This document shows positions 55,080 to 64,000 of a stretch of 64,000 nt of DNA, piece after piece. This DNA is from Deroplatys truncata (taxonomy: Eukaryota > Arthropoda > Insecta > Mantodea > Mantidae): contig CM060990.1 in the NCBI GenBank assembly GCA_030765065.1, positions 457,892,321-457,956,320 on the forward strand, written 5' to 3'. A program made the position numbers and the translations under genes. Below the pieces are notes generated by a model. The model was not told the DNA's origin. It did no database searches and was given only the letters and a program-made list of their open reading frames with translations. Each line of letters starts with the position of its first letter. Position 1 is the first letter of the stretch.

Positions 55080-56493
55080 TATTAGCTGTTACCGCTGCCG
55101 GTAAAACATATCTGAAACTAAGACTAAATAGAATAACAAATTAATTGCGATAGTTATAACTGTTAAGCGAAAATAATGGATTCTCATACCTCTGTTACAC
55201 ATGAAAGTTTTCTCCTATTCAATTATAGCGTTTCTACGATATGCTCTCGCCGAGGTTTCCTTATGGGATCTTTACTTTTGCTTGAACAAAAGTATAATAA
55301 GCGTGAGCAGGCTGAAAATAAGTGTGTTAATAACAATCCCACAATGTGTGCTTGGTGCAATACTGTTTTGAGTGTCTGCCATGCCACAAATACAAACCAT
55401 ATACATAACAACGTCATAGTACAAGACATGTACATTATCGTATGCCCAATTTTAAATGATTGCATTGTTCATTGACGACGGGTTGCCTCGAGTCGCAGTG
55501 AAGGATGAATACAGCAGACAGGACACATTTTGGATTTGTTAAGGGCCATTCGCAACGAAAATTAAGCGTCAGAATAGCGATGTATATCTTAGGCATAAAA
55601 CAAGCGCAACTTGTCATAAACATGAACAGTATCCAATCAAAAGAGAGCCTGAAACAACCGAGGAGTTAAAGTCATGCCCGCATGGTAACAACCGACTGTG
55701 AAGATTATATATACTGTTGTGAACAAAAAGTGGCCCATTCCCCTGGATCGACGTACTGTTTTTCCCTCCGTAAGGTTTCCACCTACAAGTAACTAACTTT
55801 TAGCTCCGCCCAGTCGGAATCAGTTCTCTATGTGACTGACCTGAAAAGAATACAGCGATATAGAAACCAACCAATGAACGATGTTTGATAACGTACTACG
55901 TTATCTGAATTTTTAAAGCCGCGCGATGGTACGACAATTTTGAAGCAGTATACTTTACCTGCTTCTGATGTCATCTCGTAACAAGTTCTGTTGTCTCGTG
56001 TGCCAGCTGCTCCAGTGGTAGAGGTATGAGTACTTTCTCGGGCTATGCGTGGGTCTAATGTGAAAGTTTAAATTGACTGAGAAATTTAATGTTATCTTAT
56101 ACTTGAGCTATTGAAGCGAGTTGAAGATAAAAAATGAAACTAATTATGAACGTAGCACTCGAAACTATAGCAATTTAATTATTATACCTGCTAACCTCTG
56201 CAGTATCAATTTTACGGTTTGATATAACGGTTTCCGCACTAAAAAAAATCGGAAGCGTAACTCCTCGTGAGCCGCTAAAATCCTTACCGACAAAACCCCT
56301 AGCGATGGCTAAATCTCACTCACACAAGCGCGTCACTGGACGCGTAGAATAACACACAAGTCATCACAAGTGACAATGTATGACAGGAATGTGTGCACGA
56401 ATGGAGTGTCTCTGATTTAGAATGCACGCCTACTTCTTGACTTAAGCTAGCCAACATATTATTCCCCTACCAAGGGCGGCGTGCAACCAACCT
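55080..56493. other. Intergenic with a weak tRNA-like motif
   Basis: No gene recognised. At about 56005-56060 GCTGCTCCAGTGGTAGAGG resembles a D-arm/A box, but the following B-box candidate (GTGGGTCTAATGT) is poor. Confidence 0.4.
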
Positions 56494-56892
56494 GGAGTAA
56501 GCTCTACTTTCGTAGTAAACTACTATTCAAGTCAACACTCGGCGACTTCCATACGAGAGTAAACTACTTCCGATGAATTCTACTCCTTTCAAATACACCC
56601 AGATTAAATTACCGCAGAAGTAAATGTCGGAGAGCACCATCATGTGGTATGTTACTACGGAATTAAATAAGAGCACAAATATAGGTTAGAATTTACTCTT
56701 GCGACCTGGATAAAGTAACTAACCTGTCGATCGAACTAGAATACCGTATCGTATTTGGAGGAAGAGATTTTTGACCTGTTCATGGATTACATTTACAACA
56801 AAACTCAGACACAAATTCAGCTAGATAATCCAAACTGCTATTATTGTTATGCGTCCTATGAGTGTTTCGGCACCGGAATATTTCAGATGCTT

Positions 56893-57185
56893 AAGCCGGC
56901 ATTACGATGAATTTAACGTAATGTGACAGTCTTACATTGTATTAAATGGAGATAATTAGAATTGACTCAACGCGATGTAACTTAAAAGTTTGGCAATGTC
57001 AAACTTTTCCTTCCCGTTACGTCAAGTTTGATTTCACATGGTAATTAGAACCAATCGGCACTAGCTCAAAGTAATAAAAGAACAATCAACCAAGAGTCAT
57101 TCCCATTACGTTAAGTACATGCCAATTATACCTTTTGTTTACCAGCATTTCCATGTCACGTTAAGTAAAGTTCATCGTTACAGGC
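56893..57185. repeat. Inverted-repeat unit with four TTAACGTAATG-like motifs
   Basis: The left edge ACGATGAATTTAACGTAATG and the reversed right edge ACGATGAACTTTACTTAACG form imperfect inverted ends. Inside, CCCGTTACGTCAAG (about 57012) and CCCATTACGTTAAG (about 57102) repeat the motif in reverse orientation. This may be a separate MITE nested in the Harbinger-like element. Confidence 0.45.
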
Positions 57186-57233
57186 GATCTTATAAATAAA
57201 CGTTTACCACATGTCTGCTGGTCGTGTATTTCA

Positions 57234-57478
57234 TTGCGTTGTTATAGCGCTTTTGAGGTTAAAAACAAGGTACCTACACATATAAATATACACAAGTGTT
57301 CAAAAAGTAAAAGGCAATTCTTCTTCGCTTTTACAGATTTCCCACACATTGTGTGTGGAATTAACTGCACACATGTTACTATTTTGTGCCCATCCGTGAA
57401 TATGATGAACTTTTCACCATCAACACGCAAGTGATCTGTGATGTAAAATGAAGATTAGCAACAATGTTTCTAGAATTT
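57234..57478 (+). pseudogene. Harbinger (HARBI1-like) transposase fragment
   Basis: The frame contains FTDFPHIVCGINCTHVTILC followed by PSVNMMNF. This corresponds to the core around the first catalytic residues of Harbinger transposases, where a DFP-x-V-x-G-x-DGTH-x-x-I-x-x-P-S motif is expected. Here the catalytic Asp (GxDGTH) reads Asn (GINCTH), so it is dead. After a stop at 57432-57434 and a frameshift, QVICDVK then MKISNNVS recalls the following INVQ-x-V-x-D block. The N-terminal and C-terminal thirds are missing or unrecognisable. It overlaps the end of the minus-strand Myb/SANT relic. Confidence 0.65.
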
Positions 57479-57625
57479 AAACTGCTCTTCAGTACGTTTC
57501 CCGTCGCTCGAATTATTAAACTCGTCAATCACGATTTTCCAGCATTTCTCTTCCAGCATCTTTATAACACATTTTTTACACTCATATTGTTTAAATGGAT
57601 TTTCTTTATCTCTACCAACAAACAT
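57470..57625 (-). pseudogene. Myb/SANT-like accessory gene fragment of the Harbinger element
   Basis: Minus-strand frame from ATG 57623-57625 to TAG 57470-57472, 51 codons. It contains FKQYECKKCVIKMLEEKCWK, IVIDEFNNSSDG and KRTEEQFKF. The CWKxIxDEFN...RTxEQxK pattern is the C-terminal helix region of the Myb/SANT-like DNA-binding domain found in the second ORF of PIF/Harbinger elements. Such proteins help carry the transposase to DNA ends. The first helices are missing and the frame ends early. Its orientation opposite to the transposase fragment fits the usual layout. Confidence 0.6.
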
Positions 57626-57879
57626 TTATCTCTTTTGCTGACGTTTCTGCCCTGTTCATATCGCATATAACCTTATTCGTGATCGCATCATGTAAATCGC
57701 GCAAACAAACCAATACCTCCGGGAGTAAGAGCTCTTACTTCCGTAGTCATAACTAAAAGAGTAAATTGCAATTGAGCTCTCCAACGTTAGTTCCGGAGTA
57801 AATTGCTCCCGTAGTAGCCTACTTCTGTAGTGGGGACTTCTTTAGTAAACGTTACTTCCGAAGCAATTTGCTCCAACAT

Positions 57880-59786
57880 GATGCACACCGCCCCAAGACT
57901 CCCTTCTGGCGCTGGCCAGTACTTAAATATCCTACGTGTGGGTTCTTACCTTGTTACCAAGGGTACCTCCCCGATTCTGAGAATGTTATTTCCCTTCCTT
58001 TTTCCAGAATTCTGGTATTACGAGTACATTGGTTTACTATGTGGAAATTATTTATTGCAATTATTTCTTTATCTTCCTATCATTTCTACATTTAATTATT
58101 TATATCTTCCCGTCAATAGTTTCTGTTTCATGTTTATAATCTATGTGAAATGAAAGGGTGGTTCGGATGCTATCTCTAAGAGTTTAGTTACGATTGGTAC
58201 ACAAGAAAAGACTAAAGCAATTACAATGTAATTCGGTCCTTTAGAGAAGGGGTGAAGAATTATTTGCCTGTGAAGTTACACTGGACGACAGCTATACCAT
58301 TTACATGTATGAGAGCTTTTATCAGTGATATGGAGACGAAGGTTAATGTTGTTGCCGCTAAACGGCAATACGAAAACTGGCGTTAAGAAAACGGTAGTGT
58401 ACCATGAAAATATAAGGTTTAAGTTGTAATGCTATCCTACGGCAGTTCGGCCACACTTTGTGGGGAGGCAAAGAATTCTGCCAACTCACTGGCTAGGATT
58501 ATGCTCAGAGAACAGAGGTGGCCGATCTGTTAGGGGTTGGACGAGATTTTTTCAGTACCAACAAACAGCTCTTTTACATTATGGCCACATTTTATGCACG
58601 CCAGTATACTTAAAAATGAACAAGAATCGACTACCCGGTTTAAGGGCACTATACTCTCAAAGTATAATAGCTGCCGTCACTGTTCCCTTTATCCATGAAT
58701 GAATAGACAGATCTGCATACATTTATCAAGTCAGATACGGTCTTGAACCTTGTTTAGAAGGGCAGTCGGCGTGTCGCGACATGGCGACGAAAAATCTGAA
58801 GTGAAATGGCAGTATGGTCACGTGATGAGGTGTGTGCAGAATCCGCAATAAAGCTTAATCTCTGAGTGGCTGGTTTGTTATGTTTGACATAGACATAAAC
58901 ATGAAAGCTTGGAGCTTGCAAACTTCTGTGTTTAGGTTTTTAAGCTTACGACCATGTTTGTGTTAACACCAGGCAATGTGAAAGATTGGATTAAAATAAC
59001 ACGAAACCAACTGTTTTGTTTACGGTATATTTATGTCTTATTTTTGTTGGAAATGAAAATACGGTGTTAAAATGTCTAACCAACAAATTCTATATTACAG
59101 CTAATACAACGCTAACAACGCTTTACAGTTGGATATGGTACATATCATTTGCAGGTCACCCTTATCATGTAAGTATGGTTAAACTTTTGAGCAGGTATTC
59201 GACATGACAGAGGCATATCCTTCGCTGCGGGGTTACTAATATAATCCTTCCTGAAGAGGTGATCGCGCTAGTATTGATGGACAGATTGTAGGTGCATTTT
59301 TAAGTGCATGCATTTTCTTCACCAAGAGCGTTGCTACAGACATATGCATCAAAGAAAATGGGGGAATCTTCAGGGCTAATAAATATTTTCACGAATTTAA
59401 ATCTGCCAGAACCCACAAGTCTGCTCGAGTTATTCTGAAGTGCATATATTCTTTTCTGGCTTCCTCTGTCACTCCCTCCCTCTTTCCATTTTGTCCTATA
59501 TTTCTCTTCCCTCTCTCATTCCCACATCGCTCACACTCTGTTCCTCTCTCTCGCTTTCCAGTCCCTCACATTGCCTCACCCTTTCATCTTCCTTCCATTT
59601 CTGCACTTGTATGAAAAATCGGAGCTACGCTATTCTATTGTTAATCGGTTTACGTATACAAATAATTAAGGAGTTTTGTAAACAGAACTTTCAGAAACAC
59701 AATACTTATAAACTTTGATCACACTATATTGTTCAGCAAATGAATAATAACCGGTATATTTTGATAATGTTATGTTAGATCTAATA
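57880..59786. other. Gene-free stretch with a pyrimidine-rich tract
   Basis: No gene recognised. 59455-59610 is strongly C+T-rich (CTCCCTCCCTCTTTCC and similar), which creates a Ser/Leu-rich ORF that I discount. Confidence 0.45.
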
Positions 59787-59789
59787 GTT

Positions 59790-59940
59790 CAGTGGAATCA
59801 ATCAAAATACCACATAACCAGTTTTCTAAGTGAGACATAAGGTATATTATATTTATACCAAGTTTCATAACAATTTATATTGCCATTTTTGCGTGAAAAG
59901 CTTACAAACACACACACACACACACACTTACAAGCAAAAT
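59790..59940 (+). repeat. RTE-like 3'-end fragment with (CA)n
   Basis: ATACCAAGTTTCATAACAAT, then TTTTTGCGTGAAAAGC followed by a CA run (59907-59928). It resembles 3' tails of RTE-type LINEs in insects. A diverged relative of the fragments at 9290 and 27800, or another subfamily. Confidence 0.45.
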
Positions 59941-60021
59941 TGTTTAAAATTGACTGCCATCCTACTACCGGTTAGTATCGGTTATACCAAAGTCAAACAT
60001 TAACAAAAAAACTCATCATCA

Positions 60022-60245
60022 TCATCGTCTTCCACACAGTTTGAGCCTCAAGTCCGTTCTGTCTCCATTAGAAATGCTCACTCCATCTTTTTTTGGGCGG
60101 CCTATCTTCCGTTTTCCTTGTGGTTTATCATTAAACGCTTTCTTAGGTAATCGAAATTCATCCATCCTGTCCAAATTTTCTTTCCAATTCTTATGGCAAT
60201 TATCAATATGGCCTAGCACTCCAAACGATTTTTTAAGATTAGCAG
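60022..60245 (-). pseudogene. LINE ORF C-terminal fragment
   Basis: The minus strand reads LGHIDNCHKNWKENLDRMDE, FRLPKKAFNDKPQGKRKIGR, PKK and NGDRTDLRLKLCGRR. The pattern of a Met-Asp, R-x-PK, GKR-x-x-GRP-K and a terminal R-x-x-PC/KLC is typical of the far C-terminus of insect APE-type LINE reverse transcriptases. It is a different copy from 35830-37545, whose comparable region reads ERLPKRIMEWTPPERRRR. No RT core nearby, so a short 5'-truncated insertion. Confidence 0.6.
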
Positions 60246-60249
60246 AATA

Positions 60250-60735
60250 TAGCTACTTGGAATATTAGAGGCATCAGCCATAGAATAGATATCTTTGAAA
60301 GAGAATTACCAGAGAAGCTTTTGTTACAATTTTAATACGAGATATTTGGTAATACTTTCTGGATTTAAATAGGACCATATATTTTGCAACTAAAATACAA
60401 TACATTTCTCTGAAGTAAAGATTATTAGGATAATTTTTATGATAAAACTTCCTAAACTTGGAAGATTTTGACGAACGTTTGCCAAGTATTACATAATCTG
60501 TTTTATTCCTAGATTGTTACAGCAGTTTCAGAGAGGCACTGTGATTAATTACTGCAATTTAGCTTGAAGCGTCACCATTATGTCACTTCCGCTTTCAGTC
60601 CAGTGGAAATGAATGTGAAAAGTATGTAGCTCAGAGAAGCATGTCCGACTAACTTTACATTAATTTGAAATGAAACATGGAGATACATTCAGAGAAACTC
60701 AGCATTAACATTTTTTGGTTTAATCGCTGATATAT
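60250..60735. other. Intergenic, no feature recognised
   Basis: A+T-rich gap between the LINE fragment and the Gypsy remnant. Confidence 0.4.
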
Positions 60736-61288
60736 TGCAACGACCTGAGAAATACGGGGTGCTACACGGGGTGGGGTGCTCGGGAAGGGGGTGAGGGTAC
60801 TGGTGACAATTATAACACCAGGTAAACATACTGCACATGCATTGAGCCCTTCACTCTATTTTAATGACATACTGCTCATTCCGAAGTACGTCAGCTTATT
60901 ACATACCTAACGAGATGAGGTTGTTTCTCATTCACAACTTTTAAAAATACTCAGTGACCACAACCGGCAGAGAGATTCGCTGTATCGGGTGTCGCACAGG
61001 TCTACCCCTGTGACCTCAGCTTAGCGTCCTCAATTAGTAGTGGAGTTATCAGCCTGTACTACTGCCACTTCGTGAATCAGGGCCAAGGTTGTGCCTCTAA
61101 ATCTGGGTTGGGGTTATGTCATATTATTTTGAACAGCTAGTGTTTGATTGTCAGTATTACTGCGAAGTGTGGCCTGAGTGCTAATATGTTCCTTTTGCAG
61201 AGTGTTAATACACCAATAAAAGTGTGTTTGCAGCAGTATTCTAATTTTTACCTGAGCGGAACTGAGGTGCGGGAGGTGTACATCGTGG

Positions 61289-61477
61289 TCACAAATTGCT
61301 TTTTATACAATTCGCCATGTCCGGTTGAAGAATTATTTGAGTCAGATAAAAACATACTTCTACATGTGACTCAACTATACCGACTGTCGAGCAGACCTTC
61401 CGATTCAGCGTTATAGTGCCGTGGACCAGATTGATTACGGCGTAATGCTTTCGAAAAAAATCCATTCCCAACAGCAA
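61289..61477 (-). pseudogene. Gypsy protease C-terminal fragment
   Basis: The minus strand reads MLLGMDFFRKHYAVINLVHG then TITLNRK. This matches the (I/L)LG-x-DFL-x-x-H-x-A-x-I-D end of Gypsy retropepsins, here with FF for FL and N for D. The catalytic DTG half upstream is not recognisable. Further on the minus strand PPAPQFRS-like text may be the linker toward RT. Too short to place in a Gypsy clade. Confidence 0.55.
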
Positions 61478-62491
61478 ACATGTGAGAAATTTCTAACTAT
61501 TGACAGTTCTAAAAATTCCGTCTTTTAGATTTTAAATGCCGTCACGTCTTGATAGTCATTTATTATACTCAGCGTACTTACAATGTCTGTCAAACTTTTA
61601 ACTTTCTCTTTTCCATTAAATATAGTTGTCTGTAATACATTTGCTGTGCCTCATTATAAATACCTTGAACCAATTCGCTGCCAGCTGTGTAAGTTAGCAC
61701 GGCAATTAATGCTGTTTCCTGTGCCTATGCTCCCAGCTGTTTGCCTGCGCGAAAATCTCATACCTATGCAGGTAATCCCCTAACACTTTCAGCTGGTTTA
61801 CCTGCAAATGTGACCGGGTGTAATGGTGGACGTGTCATCTGCACTGAGGGAGCCGCCATTGTCATACCGATATCTTTACTGTGTAAGTTAACTTTATTAC
61901 TGTCCTCCTCGCTTTTTCCTGCGTTACCCACCCGTGAGAGCGGCATATTTACCTTGTTTTTCCCTGTTTGAACTATCGGAGAGGGAGGTACGCTTAATAT
62001 TTTCCCTGAGCGCGTAGTCTTATCTCTTCCGCCATTTCTAGGTACTGCGCCAATTACACAGAAACACTATGCAGTAGGTTACCACGGACTCCTGAAACTC
62101 TAAACTGTCGTTTGTCTATCCTTGTATTTAACTTGTTTATTCCTTTTGTCACTGGGATATCTTCCTTACCCCTTTATGGCGTTTGCCATTCATACGGAAG
62201 GAAGAAAGAAAATATGAATATGTGATGTTTAACCTCTATTCTAACAATCGGTCACGGTAACTCTTTAGTACCACAGCACATGCCCATTTCCTTGTGGGAT
62301 CAGCATTCTTACACTGCCCTACTCTCAGCTGCGGCTACCACATTGCTAGGTGTGAGGAACTTCATAATTCTTGCATAATACCATGAATAACTATATACAC
62401 TAAAATCTAATCTGGGAAGAATAAAAACCTACAACTATATACCTTCTTAAACATCCTGGAGCTTAACCCTAAATTTTAACGGAGATGAGAG

Positions 62492-62493
<2 letters not shown>

Positions 62494-62527
<34 letters not shown>

Positions 62528-62538
62528 TGAGAGAGAGA
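62494..62538. repeat. (GA)n microsatellite in the Gypsy leader
   Basis: GA run with small interruptions immediately downstream (minus strand) of the primer-binding site. It creates a Ser-Leu repeat ORF that is not real. Confidence 0.9.
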
Positions 62539-63009
62539 TAAAAGAACTCGCGTGAAATTGACAGCCGACTTCTCCACCAAACTGTAACGACCCGGAAATA
62601 CGCGGTGCTAAACGGGGATATAATTCAGAGGTATAGCAATCCTCTATGGAGAGGTCAGCGCTCGGAAAGGAGGTGCGGGTTCCAGTGACGATGATAGCTC
62701 CAGGTAAAGTTACTTCCATTATGCTGAGCCCTTAATTCTATTCTAAATGCCTACGGCCTAGTCCATATGTACCTAGCTAGCGGTGAAGTTGCTTTGTATT
62801 CACAAACTATAAAAATACTGGTGAGGAGACGTTTTTTATCAGGTGCCGTGGTGGTCTGTTCCTGCGACCTCAATTTGGCCAGCTTAAATATCCTACGCTG
62901 AGAGGGATCAGCGTTCTGTTAATCACCACGTACCCTAATTTCAACACTTCTCCGAGTGTTGTCTCACTCCCTACCTGGGGTCCGTTCCCAGCCTGGGACG
63001 CTACAGAAT

Positions 63010-64000
63010 ATCATTTATCACTGCTTAACATTTTTCTGATACGTAACGATCTGTTTTCACATATTTTGTTGTGTGAGGTTTATAAATTTATAAGTTTTGA
63101 CAAAGCAGATTTTTGGTGCGAGAAAATGGATGTGGAATGTCAAACTAAATGTTGTTTAATAAGAGTAGATCAACTGAAGCGGCGCAGAGGTGGTCCGTTA
63201 AGCTGATGAGAGATAAGCGTGGGTGTCTAAACTCATTAGAGATGTAAACTTGCAATCATCCATATATTGGCGGATTAAAGTTTTAGACTGAGTGGTAATA
63301 TTTTCAAAATTGCAAAAAAGATTTCAGCATTTCGTAAACCCGATTTGTTATTGTAGTCCAGACCACAAGCTTAAATATATTTTTTGAAAACAAGTTTCTT
63401 AATGGTTGTTTTTTGTTGTGGAAATGAAGTATCACTATCTCCTTCTTTTGGCATCAAAAGTAGTAACGTTCCTTTCCGCCACTTTTCAAGTAACTGGTGA
63501 ACGATATAAGTCTAGAAACCGAACACTCAAAGCGGGTTATCTATCTCAACCTAATGTTTGTCGGTCTAATTTAGAAATAACCTGTATAGTTAACAGCACT
63601 CCTTTCCTTATCGATCAACTTTCTATTCCGGGTACAGCCGCGCTAACCTAAACTATCTTCTTACCGTATACATAAAATCCGACTCCTAAAAATAACCAGT
63701 AACGTTTCTCTGAAGTGACCATTATCCTGTCATATGGCATCCAGCAGATTATGTGAACGACCAGCTACTTTCGGTGGTAGTAACGTATTTTCTAAATGCT
63801 TTTATTCACTTTTTGGGCATGGTTGAAGATTAGGTTAAAAAGGCTCGGCTTTTGAATTAAAAATTAGGTAATAAAAGTATCTACGCTTCTTAAAGCTCCC
63901 ATTTAGTAACACTGTTGCCACAGTTATCGGAGTATTGTTACTTAAACATTTTTACATCACAGTTATAAGCATGTACGTAAACTAATGCCTCATCTATATT
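63010..64000. other. Intergenic, no gene recognised
   Basis: Contains CAGTAACGTTTCTC (about 63699) and GTAGTAACGTATTTTC (about 63777), reminiscent of the AGTAACGTAAT motif of the dispersed repeats at 13090 and 54120, but not enough to call a third copy. Confidence 0.35.

Larger units (their letters stand above)
56494..57874 (+). mobile_element. PIF/Harbinger-like element remnant
   Basis: About 1.4 kb. The left end starts GGAGTAAGCTCTACTTTCGT and the right end, read backwards, starts GGAGCAAATTGCTTCGGAAG. GGAGTAA...ACTTCC motifs recur in both flanks (56494-56640 and 57718-57874). Inside are a Harbinger transposase fragment on the plus strand and a Myb/SANT-like gene fragment on the minus strand, the classic two-gene layout of PIF/Harbinger. 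A 3-bp TWA target duplication could not be shown, so the exact ends are uncertain. Confidence 0.6.
60736..63005 (-). mobile_element. Gypsy-type LTR retrotransposon remnant, pol mostly deleted
   Basis: Two direct LTR-like copies enclose about 1.46 kb: 60736 to about 61121, and 62583-63005 (TGTAACGACC...GACGCTACA). They share AACGACC, GAAATACG, GGTGCTA, ACGGGG, GCTCGG, CCAGTGAC, CCAGGTAAA, GAGCCCTT, AAAAATACT and GCGACCTCA/GTGACCTCA in order. Coding is on the minus strand, so 62583-63005 is the 5' LTR. Just past it, three bases away, the minus strand reads TGGTGGAGAAGTCGG (62565-62579), a plausible tRNA primer-binding site. A protease piece lies at 61289-61477. Reverse transcriptase, RNase H and integrase are missing. 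Confidence 0.6.

Noticed and set aside
59440-59718. Ser/Leu-rich 92-codon ORF with apparent signal peptide
   Set aside because: Encoded by a pyrimidine-rich low-complexity tract.
62447-62719. 90-codon minus-strand ORF with Ser-Leu repeats
   Set aside because: Made by the GA microsatellite in the Gypsy leader and LTR sequence.

Overview
This is eukaryotic DNA of about 64 kb, A+T-rich and almost gene-free. The repeat content points to an insect with a large, repeat-laden genome. It includes mariner and DUF4817-type transposons, PIF/Harbinger and hAT relics, Jockey/CR1- and RTE-like LINEs, Gypsy remnants, several tRNA-derived SINE families and many TAA, CA and GA microsatellites. A polyneopteran (cockroach, termite, stick insect or grasshopper) is my best guess, but nothing here fixes the species. 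I found no convincing intact host gene. Nearly all recognisable coding sequence is broken mobile-element sequence.

Layout. 1-1030: 5' half of a DUF4817-type transposase, cut by the window edge. 1985-3700: Jockey/CR1-like LINE fragment and a Gypsy-protease-like scrap. 4988-6277: complete-length mariner with both inverted repeats and three nonsense codons. 6407-6958: TIR element, with a larger relative at 40208-41357. 7111-8665: second mariner of another subfamily, split by a 508-bp GC-rich insert with a target duplication. 9-16 kb: mostly featureless A+T-rich DNA. 16590-18310: two different tandem duplications. 20.6-21.4 kb: GC-rich block flanked by 12-bp direct repeats next to a SINE. 23.1-23.8 kb: TATA/initiator motif and exon-like peptides. 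24-35 kb: SINEs, a 156-bp hAT MITE and microsatellites. 35.8-37.5 kb: internally deleted RTE-like LINE. 38.3-38.8 kb: degenerate ~140-bp tandem array. 41.4-42.2 kb: LTR-like unit with a 37-bp repeat array. 44.1-46.3 kb: decayed transposon-like gene interrupted by a SINE. 46654-48148: DUF4817-type transposon with TIRs. 48.9-49.7 kb: possible second LTR. 50090-50377: SINE with perfect target duplication. 54.1-55.1 kb: dispersed repeat, tRNA-like SINE head and two hairpins. 56.5-57.9 kb: PIF/Harbinger remnant holding both its genes. 60.0 kb: LINE C-terminus. 60.7-63.0 kb: Gypsy remnant with two LTRs, a primer-binding site and protease.

The genes do not form a working pathway. The interest lies in nesting and chronology: SINE into SINE, SINE into a transposon gene, and an unknown retroposon-like unit into mariner. 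There are also several structured repeats that I could not assign. All boundaries and family calls were made by eye, without database searches.
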